Assembly (NCBI GenBank): GCA_010093485.1
Contig: MU001514.1
Coordinates: 656,266-720,265 of the forward strand
DNA: 64,000 bases
Source of the DNA: Karstenula rhodostoma CBS 690.94
Lineage: Eukaryota; Ascomycota; Dothideomycetes; Pleosporales; Didymosphaeriaceae
Direction of reading: 5' to 3'
The translations under genes were made by a program, and so were the position numbers. Positions 11,910 to 23,805 of the stretch are shown piece after piece. Under the pieces are notes generated by a model. It worked only from the letters and a program-made list of their open reading frames with translations. It was not told the DNA's origin and did no database searches. Position 1 is the first letter of the stretch. Each line of letters opens with the position of its first letter.

Positions 11910-12985
11910 TTACTCAGCGTCTTGCTCTCCGTTATTTCGCGGTAGGACCTCGTAGTGCACTTCAATAGGCTTCTTGTCGGGCTCGTTGATCATAAGATCG
12001 ACTTGCGGACAAGCGCTCAGCACGACCACCACATCTCGCATCGCTTCCAGTCGCACGTATTCCCTCGCCTTGGAAACAGGCGGTTTGATCTTTGAGTACA
12101 CTCCCGAGATCTGCGGTCCATTTTCCATGGATACGTTCCCAAATAAGTGGATGGGATCCGGGAACACATTACTGTCGGAACAGAAATCATTCACTGATAC
12201 CTCTAGCTCTTTGTCATTCACCCAGTCTTTCTGAGCATTGTTCTCCCGAGTTTCTGCCTCATTTCGACCAGTTTGCAATCTGGATAACGCATCCCAGTAG
12301 TTGTCGAAGCATGATGCGTGATGAGACTTGATGCCCAATCTGGCGTACAGCCACCGATCGCAAGCTGGACTCAAAGTATCGTGAACTCCCGGACTTGTGT
12401 CTTCCACAAGTCTGAGTATAGGAGCTCGTTTCTGGTCGACTAGAATGTCACTAACTCTCGGGAACCTTCTACCCAGCGCCGATCGCGTGTGCGACGTAGA
12501 CATGTCTGTGGGTGAGGATGCCATTAGCATGTCACATGTAAATCGAGCAATTGTGTACAAGTCCTGGCTAAGAGACACCCACATTCTCGAGATGCTCCGG
12601 CTGCCACATTTGCCAACTTCGGAAACGAGCTCGCAGATTGCACTGTATCGTTTGGAAAGATTGGTGCTGCTTCGTTGCGGGCTGTTCCGAAGAGGTCCGC
12701 TGTAGGGTCATTCCGATGCGCCAAAGCCCAAATCGCGACAACTTGATTGCCGTGGGTGTTGATGATTTTGATAGATTCGCCTTTGTGGACGGGGACTGCA
12801 ATGCTGCCGCCGGCAGGAACAGGCTGTGGTGCTTTCGTGGTGTAATCCGCCCAGTACTTTGCAACCGGGTTATACAGCTTCTTGGAACGCCTCCAGCGAC
12901 GCCTGCGCGACATAGGCGGTTCTCGGGTGACCGGTTGCCCATGGGCTGGTGGATCACCTCCGGGCTTGGAGGATTTGTTACCCAT
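11910..12985 (-). CDS. DUF1989 (urea carboxylase-associated family) protein
   Basis: ATG 12985 opens a reading frame with a basic N-terminus (SRRRRWRRSKK). The DUF1989 core follows: VPAGGSIAVPVHKGESIKII and GNQVVAIWA. In a second frame comes MSTSHTRSALGRRFPRVSDI, LVEDTSPGVHDTLSPACD, HHASCFDNYWDAL and VVLSACPQVDL, ending at 11910. The two parts are in different frames, so an intron lies between about 12650 and 12560. An 80-nt intron 12643-12564 (GTGCAA...CCAG) restores frame and gives 331 aa; a GTTGGC donor with the TTAG acceptor also fits. In the core family the Cys and His residues bind metal. Related proteins accompany urea and amino-nitrogen metabolism, but the role in fungi is not established. 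Confidence 0.82.
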
Positions 12986-13483
12986 GTCGGGAGAGTTTTT
13001 GCCGTGCTGCGAGTCAGGTCACGAGTAGCTTTGACGAAAAGTGAAAATGAGCAGACACTTGGACAAAGATTTGTTAGCAGAGGTAAAACGCGAGGTGACT
13101 CCGTCACCAGTCAGTGGCATTGGGTAGATGCATAGTTACAGTGACAGGACACGTCGAGCGCGATATCGAAGCAGGTCGTAGTGATATGGGGTTGAATCAG
13201 TAGACGGTGTTTCCGAGTATCGATGCTTGAAGCTATTGATGTTCTGTTCACCCAGCGAAAGTGGATTGTTTGTTGAACGGAGAAGGGCTCGAAGCCGCGG
13301 CGAGAGATGGACGCGGACGCGCCAACGCACTGGCCACTAACGCTTGTAAGGTTCACGTGACGAACATGGAAGGTGGCATTCCCGACCGCTGCAGGTGCGG
13401 CCAGGCCAGACGTCCCCACCCGCCTCGACTCGACGTCTCTTTCTTCTCACCGCACGTCTCTGCTCCTGTGGTGATAGCTCGCC
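12986..13483. promoter_or_regulatory. shared intergenic region of divergent DUF1989 and ArfGAP genes
   Basis: A 498-bp divergent intergenic segment that must hold the promoters of both flanking genes. It is pyrimidine-rich just before the ArfGAP start (about 13436-13470). No ORF with a motif is seen on either strand. Confidence 0.4.
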
Positions 13484-15136
13484 ATGGCGCTCGCCACCAA
13501 GGACCAGTCGCGAAACATCTTCGCAAAATTGAAAATCAAACCTGCGAACAAGGTGCGTTATTCAGCCCGCATCCAGGGGAAGGAGCGGACGATGCGCGGG
13601 CAAGGCAACTAATGTTCACGGCCAGGTATGTTTCGATTGCGGCGCGAAGAATCCAACATGGAGCTCCGTCCCGTTTGGCATCTACCTCTGCCTTGACTGC
13701 TCGGCGAACCACAGAAATATGGGAGTGCACATCTCGTTCGTGCGGTCGACAAACTTGGACAGTACGTGGAGCCCGAGACAGCAAGGGGGCGAAGAACATG
13801 GCTAACCGGTGTAGTCTGGCAATGGGATCAGCTGCGCATCATGAAGGTCGGCGGTAACGAGAGCGCGACCAAGTACTTCCAGTCACACGGCGGCTCAGCT
13901 GCATTGGCGAGCAAAGACCCCAAGACGAAATACACAAGCAATGCGGCGACCAAGTACAAGGAGGAGCTACAAAGGCGCTGTGTCGTAGACGCCAGGCAGT
14001 ACGGCATCACCAACATCTCCTGGGCAACTTGTGGCCATCGCTGACCCACGTCCAGATATCCCGAAGAAGTCGTAATCACAGACGTACCCGAACCGAGCGG
14101 CAGCGAAGGAAATAACACTCCAGCCGGCGAAGACGACGACTTTTTCTCCTCCTGGGACAAGCCCGCCGTCAAGCGTCCTTCCAACCCACCATCACGTACC
14201 GGTACGCCCCGCGCGCAATCGCCTTTCTTGAAGCCCGGTGCAACTGGCAATGGCACCGACCGCCCTAAGTCCCCGCTTGCAGGCGGCTCCGCCACCACAC
14301 CGCCCGCCGCCAGACCTGCCGTGAAGAAGACCACCTCAGGGGCTGCGCCGAAGAAGAACATCCTCGGGGCCAAGAAGAAGGGACTGGGCGCAAAGAAGGT
14401 GGTTGCCAGCGATGGTCTGGACTTTGAAGAGGCAGAACGCAAGGCTCGCGAAGAAGCTGAACGTATCGAGAAACTCGGCTACGACCCAGACGCAGAAGCT
14501 GCGGAGGCCCCTGTCACGACCAAACCCAAGGCCCCTGAAGCGTCCAACATTGTTGCGCCGACTCCCCTCTCACCATCCCGCGGCGGGTTTGGTACCACAT
14601 CGAAACCCGAGAAGTCAAGTAAGGACGTTGAGCGGCTAGGAATGGGTGTTGCACGTCTCGGATTCGGACAAGTAGGCGCAGCGAAGTCGGCCGCTGCACC
14701 AAAGAAGATGGGCGGCTTCGGCAGCACAAGCAAGCCCGCTACAGACGACAGCGAGACGTACGCACGCCAGAAGTTCGGCACGCAAAAGGGTATCGGGAGT
14801 GACGAGTTCTTCGGCCGCGGCTCATTCGACCCCAGTGCTGCCGCTGAAGCCAAGTCGAGGCTGACAGGTACGTCTTTTCCCATCGCATAGTTCGGACCGA
14901 TATGCTAATCCTAGGCAGGTTTCGAAGGCGCCACCGCCATCTCCTCGAACGCCTACTTCGGCCGCCCCGAGGACGACGTGCCTGAGGACGACTACGGCGA
15001 CCTCGAGGGCGCCGCAAAGGACTTCGTCCGCAAGTTCGGCATCACCGCCAGCGACGACCTGGAGAACCTCACCAGTTTGCTCGGCGACGGCGCGACAAAG
15101 CTGCAGGGTGCGATCCGGAACTACTTGAACTCATAA
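13484..15136 (+). CDS. glo3: ArfGAP of the Glo3 (ArfGAP2/3) type
   Basis: Five exons, 13484-13552, 13626-13761, 13815-13998, 14056-14867 and 14919-15136, give 472 aa. The protein stimulates GTP hydrolysis by Arf on COPI vesicles in Golgi-to-ER transport. The N-terminal zinc finger is complete, CFDC then 16 residues then CLDC, followed by the [14 protein letters not shown] block with the arginine finger and [14 protein letters not shown]. The middle is low complexity, rich in Lys, Ala, Pro and Gly, with a charged helix ([19 protein letters not shown]). The C-terminus has the Glo3-type ISSNAYFGR motif and an amphipathic tail, which assigns it to Glo3 rather than Gcs1. Introns are 41-73 nt with clear branch sites such as CTAAT and CTAAC. 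Confidence 0.95.
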
Positions 15137-15681
15137 GCAGAAGTGGGCTTGGTACGAGGGGCGTTTTTGAGCGGCGAGCGTGCGTGTTCGCTTGGGCGGT
15201 TCTGGTTTGGTCTCCTTGTTGGGTAGAGGGGCATGTAACGACCAAAAGCATTTACGAAGTAGGACGTCTGGTGGCAGGAGTGCACGCAGAAGAAGGGTGT
15301 GGCAGCGGTGAGTGTGGGGATGGATGGATGGATGGACGTAGCGCACGTGATAGAGGCCGGGTGCGAGCCACTTATCCTTTCAATTCTCGAGCAAGCGTGT
15401 TACTTTTCGAAAGTCTGCGTGGCGATGAAACATGTATCTACATTGTGCGAATCCTGGTGAGCCTAGAATGATGTAACCAACGGTGTCTCACGCTGTGAGC
15501 AGGTCGGGAGGAAACTCGGATCATTTTCCACAGCTTGTGATGTAGCAGGCCAGCCGTGCCAAAGGGGTATCGACTCTCCATACGAAGATACAATGCCACA
15601 TGATTCTCATCCTCGAGCCGCTCAGCAAGCACTACCTCCGCGAGTCGCCGAGACTCATCTGGTCGAGCCTACCCGACGCCA
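15137..15681. other. convergent 3' intergenic region
   Basis: Lies between the ends of the ArfGAP gene and the FucP-like gene. Contains a short GGAT tetranucleotide run at about 15319-15336. No gene seen. Confidence 0.5.
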
Positions 15682-17306
15682 TTAGACCTTGGGTGCATTC
15701 ACATCACTCGTCTGCACCGGAGCCTCGTTCTTCACTATCTCGCCACTCTCACCGCCCTTACTCTCCTCATCGACATGCGCATTCACAACCCCAATCTCCG
15801 TCGTGTGAAACTTGTCCACGACCTCGCGGTACTGCGGCGCAAAGTTGACCGCCAGCGAATACGACCACGCCGCGACGAAAAACGCGAGCGGCACGCTCAT
15901 CGCAATCGCCGTCGGCGCATGGCCCGTCGCATAGTTGGCCAGGCCCTGCGAGTCCGCCGCCGCGAACAAGATGGGCGGGACGACGGCACCGCCCGCCACG
16001 CCCGCGATGATGAAGCCCGACCCGCGCTTCGAGTACTTGCCGAGCCCGCGCATCCCGAGCGCGACAATGGTCGGGAAGATGATCGACTCGAAGAAGAGCG
16101 TCACGTAAAGCATCGACATGCCCGTGTTGCCGCGCTGCGTGATCGACGGGCAGATGAAGACGATGCAGGCCGTCATGAAGGCGAGGAAGACCCAGCGCGG
16201 GCGCACGTAGTTCATGAGGAAGGAGCCGATGAAGCGACCGAGGGCGAAGGCGCCCTGTGCGCCGGAGAGGAAGCGCGCGGCGGTGGCTGAGGAGGTGCCT
16301 TCGCGCGTGTCGACGACGTAGTTTATGAAGGCGCCCGCGATGGCGATTTGTGCGCCGGTGTAACAGACTGGCTGGAGGTTAATGATGTAGAGGGGAGGGA
16401 AGGGGGTGAGTAAACGCACATTGCGCGGCTGCGGCGTGGAACAGGCGGTATTGTTTCCAGAAGGACTTCACATCTGTACCGGCGTGCGTCTCTTCTGCTT
16501 GGAACGCCATATCCGCGTCCTGTCGCTGTAAGCTAGGTTCGAACACCATCCACCGTCTTTCTTGCTTACCGTGATCTCCGGGATCGGCGTCACATAGAAG
16601 ACAAATGCCAGTATGAAGACGAAGATTGCAATCGCCAGATACGTCCACTGCACGTTCTTCAAGCTGGGGTTCTTATCATCGACTTCGGTGAAGAAGACAT
16701 ACGATCCCAAAACCGGCGCAATCACCGTCCCGATTCCATTGAACGCCTGCGCAATGTTGATCCTGATCTCGCTGTACTTGGGCGGACCGCAGACAGTCAG
16801 ATACGGATTCGCCGCCGTCTCGAGCGACCCCAGACCGTTTCCAGTGATGAAGATGGCGACGCAGAAGCCCCCGAAGGAGCGGTACACGAGCGCGGGCCAA
16901 GCAATGAGCGAGCCGATGCCGTACAAGCAGAGGCCCCAAATGAAGCAAGCTTTGTAGCCATAGTGGCGCAGGATCCAGTTTGCGTGGCCGAGGGAGGCGA
17001 GCGGGTATGCGCCGAAGTAGGCGGCTTGCAAGCCTGAGCTTCGCGAGCGGGTGATGTTCAGGACTTCCTGGAAGTGTTTGTTGAGTGTGTCGATGAGGCC
17101 GTACGAGAAGCCCTGGGCCACCGTTAGCGCTGGACGATGGAGTAATGGCCGACAACAAGTGGGGGAAGCTAGGTAGAGGTACACACCCAGAGGAAGAACA
17201 GGATGGTGACTAGACACAGTGGGAAGATGGACTCTCGCAGCGTGAGCTCTGCCGCCCGTGTTCTGCTGTTGCCCGCCCTCAGGCTATGCCTCTGGAAGAT
17301 GGCCAT
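15682..17306 (-). CDS. FucP-like MFS sugar permease
   Basis: Four exons, 17306-17187, 17112-16570, 16525-16420 and 16367-15682, give 484 aa. It belongs to the fucose:proton symporter branch of the major facilitator superfamily. Typical blocks are ILFFLWGFSYGLIDTLNKHF across the first junction, QAAYFGAYPLASLG, GLGSLETAANPYLTVCGP and QFCYTGAQIAIAGAFINYVV across the last junction. About 12 hydrophobic segments are visible, with a hydrophilic tail rich in Glu and Val. Substrate is probably L-fucose or another hexose, but that is inference from family. The first exon supplies the start of helix 1, and the start ATG is the only one in frame before it. The gene ends up 0.3 kb from the left end of the AT-rich element, with the element on its 5' side. 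Confidence 0.93.
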
Positions 17307-17594
17307 GATGCCCAACGTACAGGATAGCGATAGGCCACGTCAATTGACACCTTGTTGCGCAGTGGTTGGAGGAAAGAAGAGACGAAGTCGTCGTGCTACA
17401 ACAAGCTCAAGCTCCCCGCACGCCAGTCGCAGGCAGGTACGACCGGGCAAATACCCTCCGGCGGCAGGCGCAACCATGGCACTGTCAGACCACATGACTG
17501 AAGGCCGAGCATCGCATTGCCCGAATCCTGCATCCGGGGTACTTCAGCGTCACATCAGATGCTGCGCTAGTCGAAGGTAGGAAGCTGGGGTACC

Positions 17595-17601
17595 AAAAGC
17601 T
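17595..17601. repeat. flanking direct repeat, left copy (putative target-site duplication)
   Basis: AAAAGCT directly before the left inverted repeat. The same 7 bp follow the right inverted repeat at 22453-22459. The match extends three G residues further on the right. Confidence 0.65.
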
Positions 17602-17667
17602 GGGATCCACGTCGCGGGCAGGCCTCTAAGTAATCGTGGGTAGGCCTATAACTAAATCTAGTTAAGT
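17602..17667 (+). repeat. left terminal inverted repeat, 66 bp
   Basis: Begins GGGATCCACGTCGCGGGCAG and ends CTAGTTAAGT. It matches the reverse complement of 22387-22452 at 63 of 66 positions; the three differences are all transitions (G/A, T/C, A/G). Unlike the interior it still holds CpG and CpA. Confidence 0.92.
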
Positions 17668-20600
17668 TTTATATAGGCTAAGGAACTATTTTAAGATATT
17701 ACTTTATAGAATAAATTACTATAAAGAAAAAGTTTTTTTTAATAATTAAACTATTATATTATTTAATATATAAATTCTTAGTATTAGTATTTTAATTAGT
17801 ATTATATATTATATATTATATCTATTACTCTCTATTACTAATATTAACTATTATTCTCTATTAATTTAATTAATTATATACTTATTTTATATAGAAACTT
17901 AGTTATAATTATATTAAACTTTATTTTTAATATTTTTAATATTAATAATAATATCTTATTACTAATAGAATTAATATAGAATTTAATATTTTATATATTT
18001 ATAACTTAAGTATTTATACCTTTTATATCTAATTCTAATAATAATACTATTAATAAGTATATAAAAAGATATAAAATATTTTATAATACTAATATTAATA
18101 ATACTATAAATAATTCTAATAGTAAAAAACCTATTAAGGGATTTTTAAAGATTATTTAATAGTAATATTATATTATCTATATAATAGATACCTATATATT
18201 ATATTAATATAAGCTTAAAAATCTAATTATATATAATAATATTAATTATATTAGTCTTTATATATATAAAGGACCTCTATATACTTATAAATTAGTACCT
18301 AAAATAGTATTATTATTACTATTAGTAATAATTAAGTTTTTAAATAATTAAAATTATAAATATTAAGTTATATATAAAAAAACTAAGTAGTATAGAAATA
18401 TTACTAGTAAATAATATAAATATAAAATATAGTATTTATAATATAATAGATATAAATATATTAAAGAAAAGAATTACTAAAAGTTTAATATAAGGTTTTA
18501 GAAATATAACTACCTATATATATTATATATTATTATTATAAATATATTTAATTTAAAAACTTTAGAATAGAGGATTCTATATATAGAGGGTTAGAAATAT
18601 AAGTAATAATTTTTATTATATAATTATTTACTATATAAAAATATATATATATACTCTAAGTATAAAAATAAATAATAGAATAAGAATATTAAATAAAAGG
18701 TAATTATATATTTTAGTACCTCTATTACTAGTATATATAGTATTATAATAATATTATATTATAATTTTCTAGATATCTAGTTAATATATAATAATATATA
18801 TAACCTATACTTATAGTATAAATATAAAAAATTATAATTAAAAATAAAAATAGAGCTATTAAAAAAAAATTAATAAAAAAGGAATATTTTTTTAAGTAAG
18901 TTATATACTAGATTTTTCTAAGTTTAATATATTTATCTAAAGTTTAAAACTAGTATTTAGTATAATTAGTATATTATTATTTTTAACTAATATTATTTTA
19001 TTTTAGCTAGACTCTTAGTACTAGAATTTCTATTTATAATTTCCTAAGTATAAACTTAATACTAATAACTATATTATTTATCTCCTTTTTATTTATTTAT
19101 ATTATTAGTAAACCTCTATATAGGTATTAAATACTCTCCTTATTAATTATACTTTTAAAATAAATAAATATAACTAATTATTACTTAATATTATTAATTC
19201 TAATAGTAATAACTATATAGTATACTTTAGTATATACCTTATATTAATATATAATAAGGGAGCCTATAATTTTATTTTTAGTTAGTTAAAAAAGCTATTT
19301 AATAAGTTTAAAATCTAGCTAAAGGTTATTATTATAAATAGAAATTTTATTATTATTAATATTATTATATTAAATTTCTTAAATATTTTATACTTACTCT
19401 ACTAATAATATATAAATAAATTAGTATAAACTTATATATATATTATATATATAAAGGAGCTTAGCTAATATTATAATAGTATTAATTAAATTAATATATT
19501 AAAAACTAAGAATTTTATAAAAATATACTATTAAATACTTAATATAGAGACTATTAAAGTTTTTAAAAATTATCTCTAGAATATTAAATCTATATCCCTA
19601 TATATAGAGTAATATCTATATAAAATCTAGCTAAATAATTATATAAATATTTTATTTAGCTATTATATAAATTATTACTTATACTATAAATTAATAATAA
19701 TATTAAAAATTAAAAGTATATATATTTATATTAAGTAATAGCTAAATACTATTAATAGTAATTTTTTATACTTATATAAATACCTTATAAGTTTTTATAA
19801 GAATTAGAATAATATTTACTAGTTTACTAATAATATTATTACTAGTAAAATTACTTATTAGATATTAAATTTTATATTTAAAACTATATAGGGCTATATT
19901 ACTTAAATATAATACTTTATAAGCTTAGGTAAGCTATAGTAAAACTTAATAAAGGAACTTAATAGAATATTAAAATATAAATATTTTAAATAGTTTAAAG
20001 GTTATAGGTTATCCTTCTCTAGCGGGCTTTTATCTATATAAAGACTAGGCTAGATATATATATCTCTTATAATTAGATCTAAATTAGATATATATTAAGT
20101 AGTTATAGGGTATTTATAATTTAGAGTAAGTTAGTTAGCTACTAATATTAAATATTAGTACTATTATTAGTTAGTTAATTACTTTAATAATAGGATAATA
20201 GGTAAGAAGCTATATTATCCTCTATATAGTATTATATAATATAGTTATTTATTATTTACTACTTCTATTATCTCTATACTATATACTATATTTATTAGGC
20301 CTTATTAAATATTAAATATCCTTATTTTTTCTTACTATATTTATTACTATAATATTTCTAGTCTAGTCTATTATTAATAGCTAAATATATAATAACTTTA
20401 TAAAAATTAAGATAATTAAATACCTATTAGAAAACTACTTAGCTATCTATATCTAGATTATAGATAATTATTTTAAAGTTTTAGAGTATTAGTTATTAGT
20501 AGAAGGTAGCCTTTTAGAATTCCTTATACTAGTCTTTTTCTAATCCTTTCTTAAGAGTCTAGTTACTTTAGGATATAGAGTTATAGCTAATAAGGTAAAA

Positions 20601-21790
20601 AATATATAAAACTATATTATTAAAGGAGAGAGTAATTTAGACTTAGTAGATTCTCTATTTATAAAGAGCTTCTTCTATTACTATTAAAAGTAGACTATAG
20701 AGTTATAAAATTTATTTAAATATATATATAAGGTATAGGATAAGTAGAAGTATAAGTAAGAGAGGTAAGTACTAAATAAATTTTATACCTTATTATTATT
20801 AAGTATACTACTAACTCTAAGGATAGATATTATATTAAAACTAGTAATATATATAGGTAATAGTATATAATTCTCTTTTCTCTTATAGATAGTAGTAATA
20901 TTTAATAGGGTATATAGTATTTCTTTATTATAAAGTATATAGATTAGGTATATATATATCTTAATATTAGTAATTACTATAAGTATTATTATTATTATTA
21001 TTATAATAGTATATTATAGCTTATAGGTATTAGTAGAATTAGATAGAAAAATATAGCTAACTAAATTTATAATCCTAATTAAGACTAGTATTATTATTAG
21101 TAATTAGAGAAAGTTTAGATAAAAATATAGTATATATAGGAATAATATAAAGTAATATAAATTACTAAAAATATATAGTAGAGTAGTTTAAGTAACCCCT
21201 TTTACTTAGGAGGAGGGAGGGCTATATTATTAATTATATAATTATATTTATATATTAATAACTAATACTTATATATAAATATATAAGGAAAGTTAAAGAT
21301 ATAAAATATATTTTATTTTATTATAAAGACTTCTAGTAAGTTATAATAAGTATACCTTATAGCTATATAATAATAAAAAAAGACTATAAGTTAATAAATT
21401 TCTAAGCTACTAATTTTAATATATATTAGTAGATATTATATATATAGAATCTCTATATACTATTTATTAAGTATATACTTAAACTTATTATCTAATATAT
21501 AAAGTATCTAATCTAGAGTATTAAATATAAGCCTATACTAGCTAAGTACCTTAATAATAATTATTTATTAGAAATACTAATATAAATATTTATAAGCTAG
21601 TAACTAGTATTAGAGACTCTTATAGTCCCCTATAAGTTAATCTAGTAATATTAAATATAAATACTATATAAATAAGTTATAAATTTAAGTAATATAAATA
21701 TTTAAATAATATAACTAATAATTTAGCTAGTAATTTAACTAATAATATAGCCCTTACTTAATATATAAAAACTTATTAATAAGTAATAGC

Positions 21791-22006
21791 CTATAATTAC
21801 TATATTTTTAGATAATTAATATAATACTTATAGATATTACTAGTCTATAATTAGACTATCTCTAAATAGTTAATATAGTATTTATAAATATTACTAGTCT
21901 ATAATTAGGCTACTTTTAAATAGTTAATATAATATTTATAGATATTATTAGTTTATAATTAGGTTATTTTTAAGTAACTAATATAGTATCTATAGGTAAT
22001 ATATAA
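21791..22006. repeat. 54-bp tandem repeat, four copies, inside the AT-rich element
   Basis: Copies start at 21791, 21845, 21899 and 21953 with CTATAATTA or TTATAATTA, share a TAATATA core and most end in TATTACTAG or a variant. Exact spacing of 54 bp each time. Differences between copies are mostly transitions, as expected from mutation after duplication. Confidence 0.85.
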
Positions 22007-22386
22007 TAATACTAATATATATATAAAAAAACTTCTATAAGTAATAATTACTTATAATTTAATATATATTAATATCTCTACCTATATACTATATATTATA
22101 TAAAAACTAATAAAAATTAACTTAAAATAAATAATATTATAGGTAAATAATTCTTTAAAATTTAATAGAAGTTAATTTTATATATAAGCTACTTTTATAC
22201 TTATATATATATATATTATAGAGCTTTCTTATATAGCTAAATTTTTACTTAATTAAATTTACTTTATTAAGCCTCTAATAATATTATAGTAGCTCTATTA
22301 TTAAGAAATACTATATACTTATAATAAATTATACTATAATATAGTTTATTTATATAGTACTTTAGCTTATAAGACCCCCTATATAT

Positions 22387-22452
22387 ACTTAACTAGATTT
22401 AGTTACAGGCCTACCCGCGATTACTTAGAGGCCTGCCCGCGACGTGGATCCT
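22387..22452 (-). repeat. right terminal inverted repeat, 66 bp
   Basis: Reverse complement of the left repeat with three transitions. It reads ACTTAACTAGATTTAGTTAC at its inner end and closes in CGTGGATCCT, directly followed by the AAAAGCT direct repeat at 22453-22459. Confidence 0.92.
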
Positions 22453-22703
22453 AAAAGCTGGGGTAATGGTTAGGGATCGACACTCGCCGTTGACGCACGT
22501 CGCTGCGACGGATTCGGGCAAGCAAGGACCGAGCGAGTCATGCACAATGCAAGGCTGGGATAGCATGGCAATATGCATACGATATATAGGTATATGGAAG
22601 AGAAGCTAAGTGTCGCACAGCGGCATAGCACGTTGGTAAAGTATTTACAGCAAAACACAAAGAAAGTTGGCTACATGCCGAGCGTTGGGTGGCTGCCCCC
22701 AGC

Positions 22704-23805
22704 TCAAGAAAGGTAGCTGGTGTCGACCCAAGAAGTGTACGAGCCGCCCAACACAGTCGAGATGCTAACAGCGCTCGACAGCTTCTTGGCGAAGCTCGCC
22801 CTCGTTCCGGAAGCACCAGCACCGGTGTTGCCGTACTCGCCGTACTCCACGTGGTCGGTCTTGGGCTCGTCGGTGCCCCAGCTGTGCCAGCCAGCAGCGT
22901 TGATGACATTGCTGAGGCTGGTGTTCTGGAACACCACACGGGAGTAGTTGCGCCACGGGCGACCGAGGTAGTAGGATTTTGCGGCGACGGACTGGCCTGA
23001 GGCTACGGCAACGGTCGACTTGTTGATGACATAGTAGGAAGGGTTGGAGGACGAGTCACGGCCATTGGCAGTAATGTAAGAGCCACCGGCCAAAACTCTG
23101 ATGTCGACGCCGTCGAACCAGGCAGCTGCCATCATACCGAAGATGAAGTCTGTTGCGCCCTCTATGTAGCACTTGGCGTAGACTTGAGCACCGTTGTTGG
23201 CAAGGAGGGTATCCTGGAATCCTAAAACTACTCGTCAGTACATGCTACGTTTTCAATATGGCCGAGTCCTCACCTTTGAAAGAAACGCCGTAAAAGCCCG
23301 TCTTGTCGCCCTGAGCACTAACGGCTACGGCCTGAGATCCCTTGCCGTAGCTATTCACAATGTTGATATTGTAGACCTTGAGGTTGCCGGTCTCTGCCCG
23401 AAGGGTAGCTGAGCCATCATTGGTCACGCCGCTTGCCTGGCTCAGGTTGTAGGTGATGGTGACCTTGTTGCTGGTGTAGCTGGAAGTATCGCTCGTGTAG
23501 CCATAGAGGACAAGGGGTCCTTTCAGGCTATTGATAGAAACCTGCTCTTTGTAGGTACCCTGGTTGATCCAGACTAAGAAAGGTTATCAAAGCGGTTCCG
23601 CGACAAATCCAGGGAGGTGCCTACTGCACTGGGACGAAGTCGAAGTTTTCGAGAGAGCTTTGACGGCGGCCGAAATAGTCGAGTACGTGTAGCCACTGCC
23701 TACAGACAGACAGCCTGACGGCGGAGAAGTGCGGCTCGCACGCTTGTCAAGCGGTGCAGCCAGGCCAGTGGCGAGCAGAGTGACAAAGGTAAGAACAGAC
23801 CACAT
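22704..23805 (-). CDS. secreted pectin methylesterase (CE8)
   Basis: Three exons, 23805-23625, 23573-23274 and 23221-22704, give 332 aa. It removes methyl esters from homogalacturonan in plant cell walls, outside the cell. The N-terminus MWSVLTFVTLLATGLAAP is a signal peptide followed by a Lys-Arg site. Catalytic blocks are complete: GSQAVAVSAQGDKTGFYGVS, FQDTLLANNGAQVYA (Gln, and the first Asp region), GATDFIFG (second catalytic Asp) and YYLGRPWRNYS (Arg and Trp). Both introns split conserved blocks in phase (QC/IWINQGTYKEQ and SFKG/FQDTL). The 3' end lies 250 bp from the right end of the AT-rich element. The length is normal for single-domain fungal PMEs. Confidence 0.95.

Larger units (their letters stand above)
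17602..22452. mobile_element. AT-rich, RIP-saturated TIR element (decayed DNA transposon)
   Basis: A 4851-bp block bounded by 66-bp terminal inverted repeats and a 7-bp direct repeat AAAAGCT, the structure of a class II transposon insertion. The interior is almost entirely A and T. In the lines I read, remaining cytosines are followed by C or T only; CpA, TpG and CpG are virtually absent, with one visible CpG near 20023. This is the mark of exhaustive repeat-induced point mutation, which converts CpA and CpG to TpA and TpG/TpA over cycles. No open frame above 60 codons survives on any strand, so the transposase family cannot be read. A 54-bp tandem repeat lies near the right end. Composition changes sharply at both TIRs, and neighbouring genes look intact. 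Confidence 0.9.

Noticed and set aside
17668..22386. Regularly spaced AT-rich repeats that might be read as a CRISPR array or centromere-like DNA
   Set aside because: There is no repeat-spacer alternation; the 54-bp units are contiguous. The block has transposon ends and a RIP signature and is too short for a regional centromere by itself.
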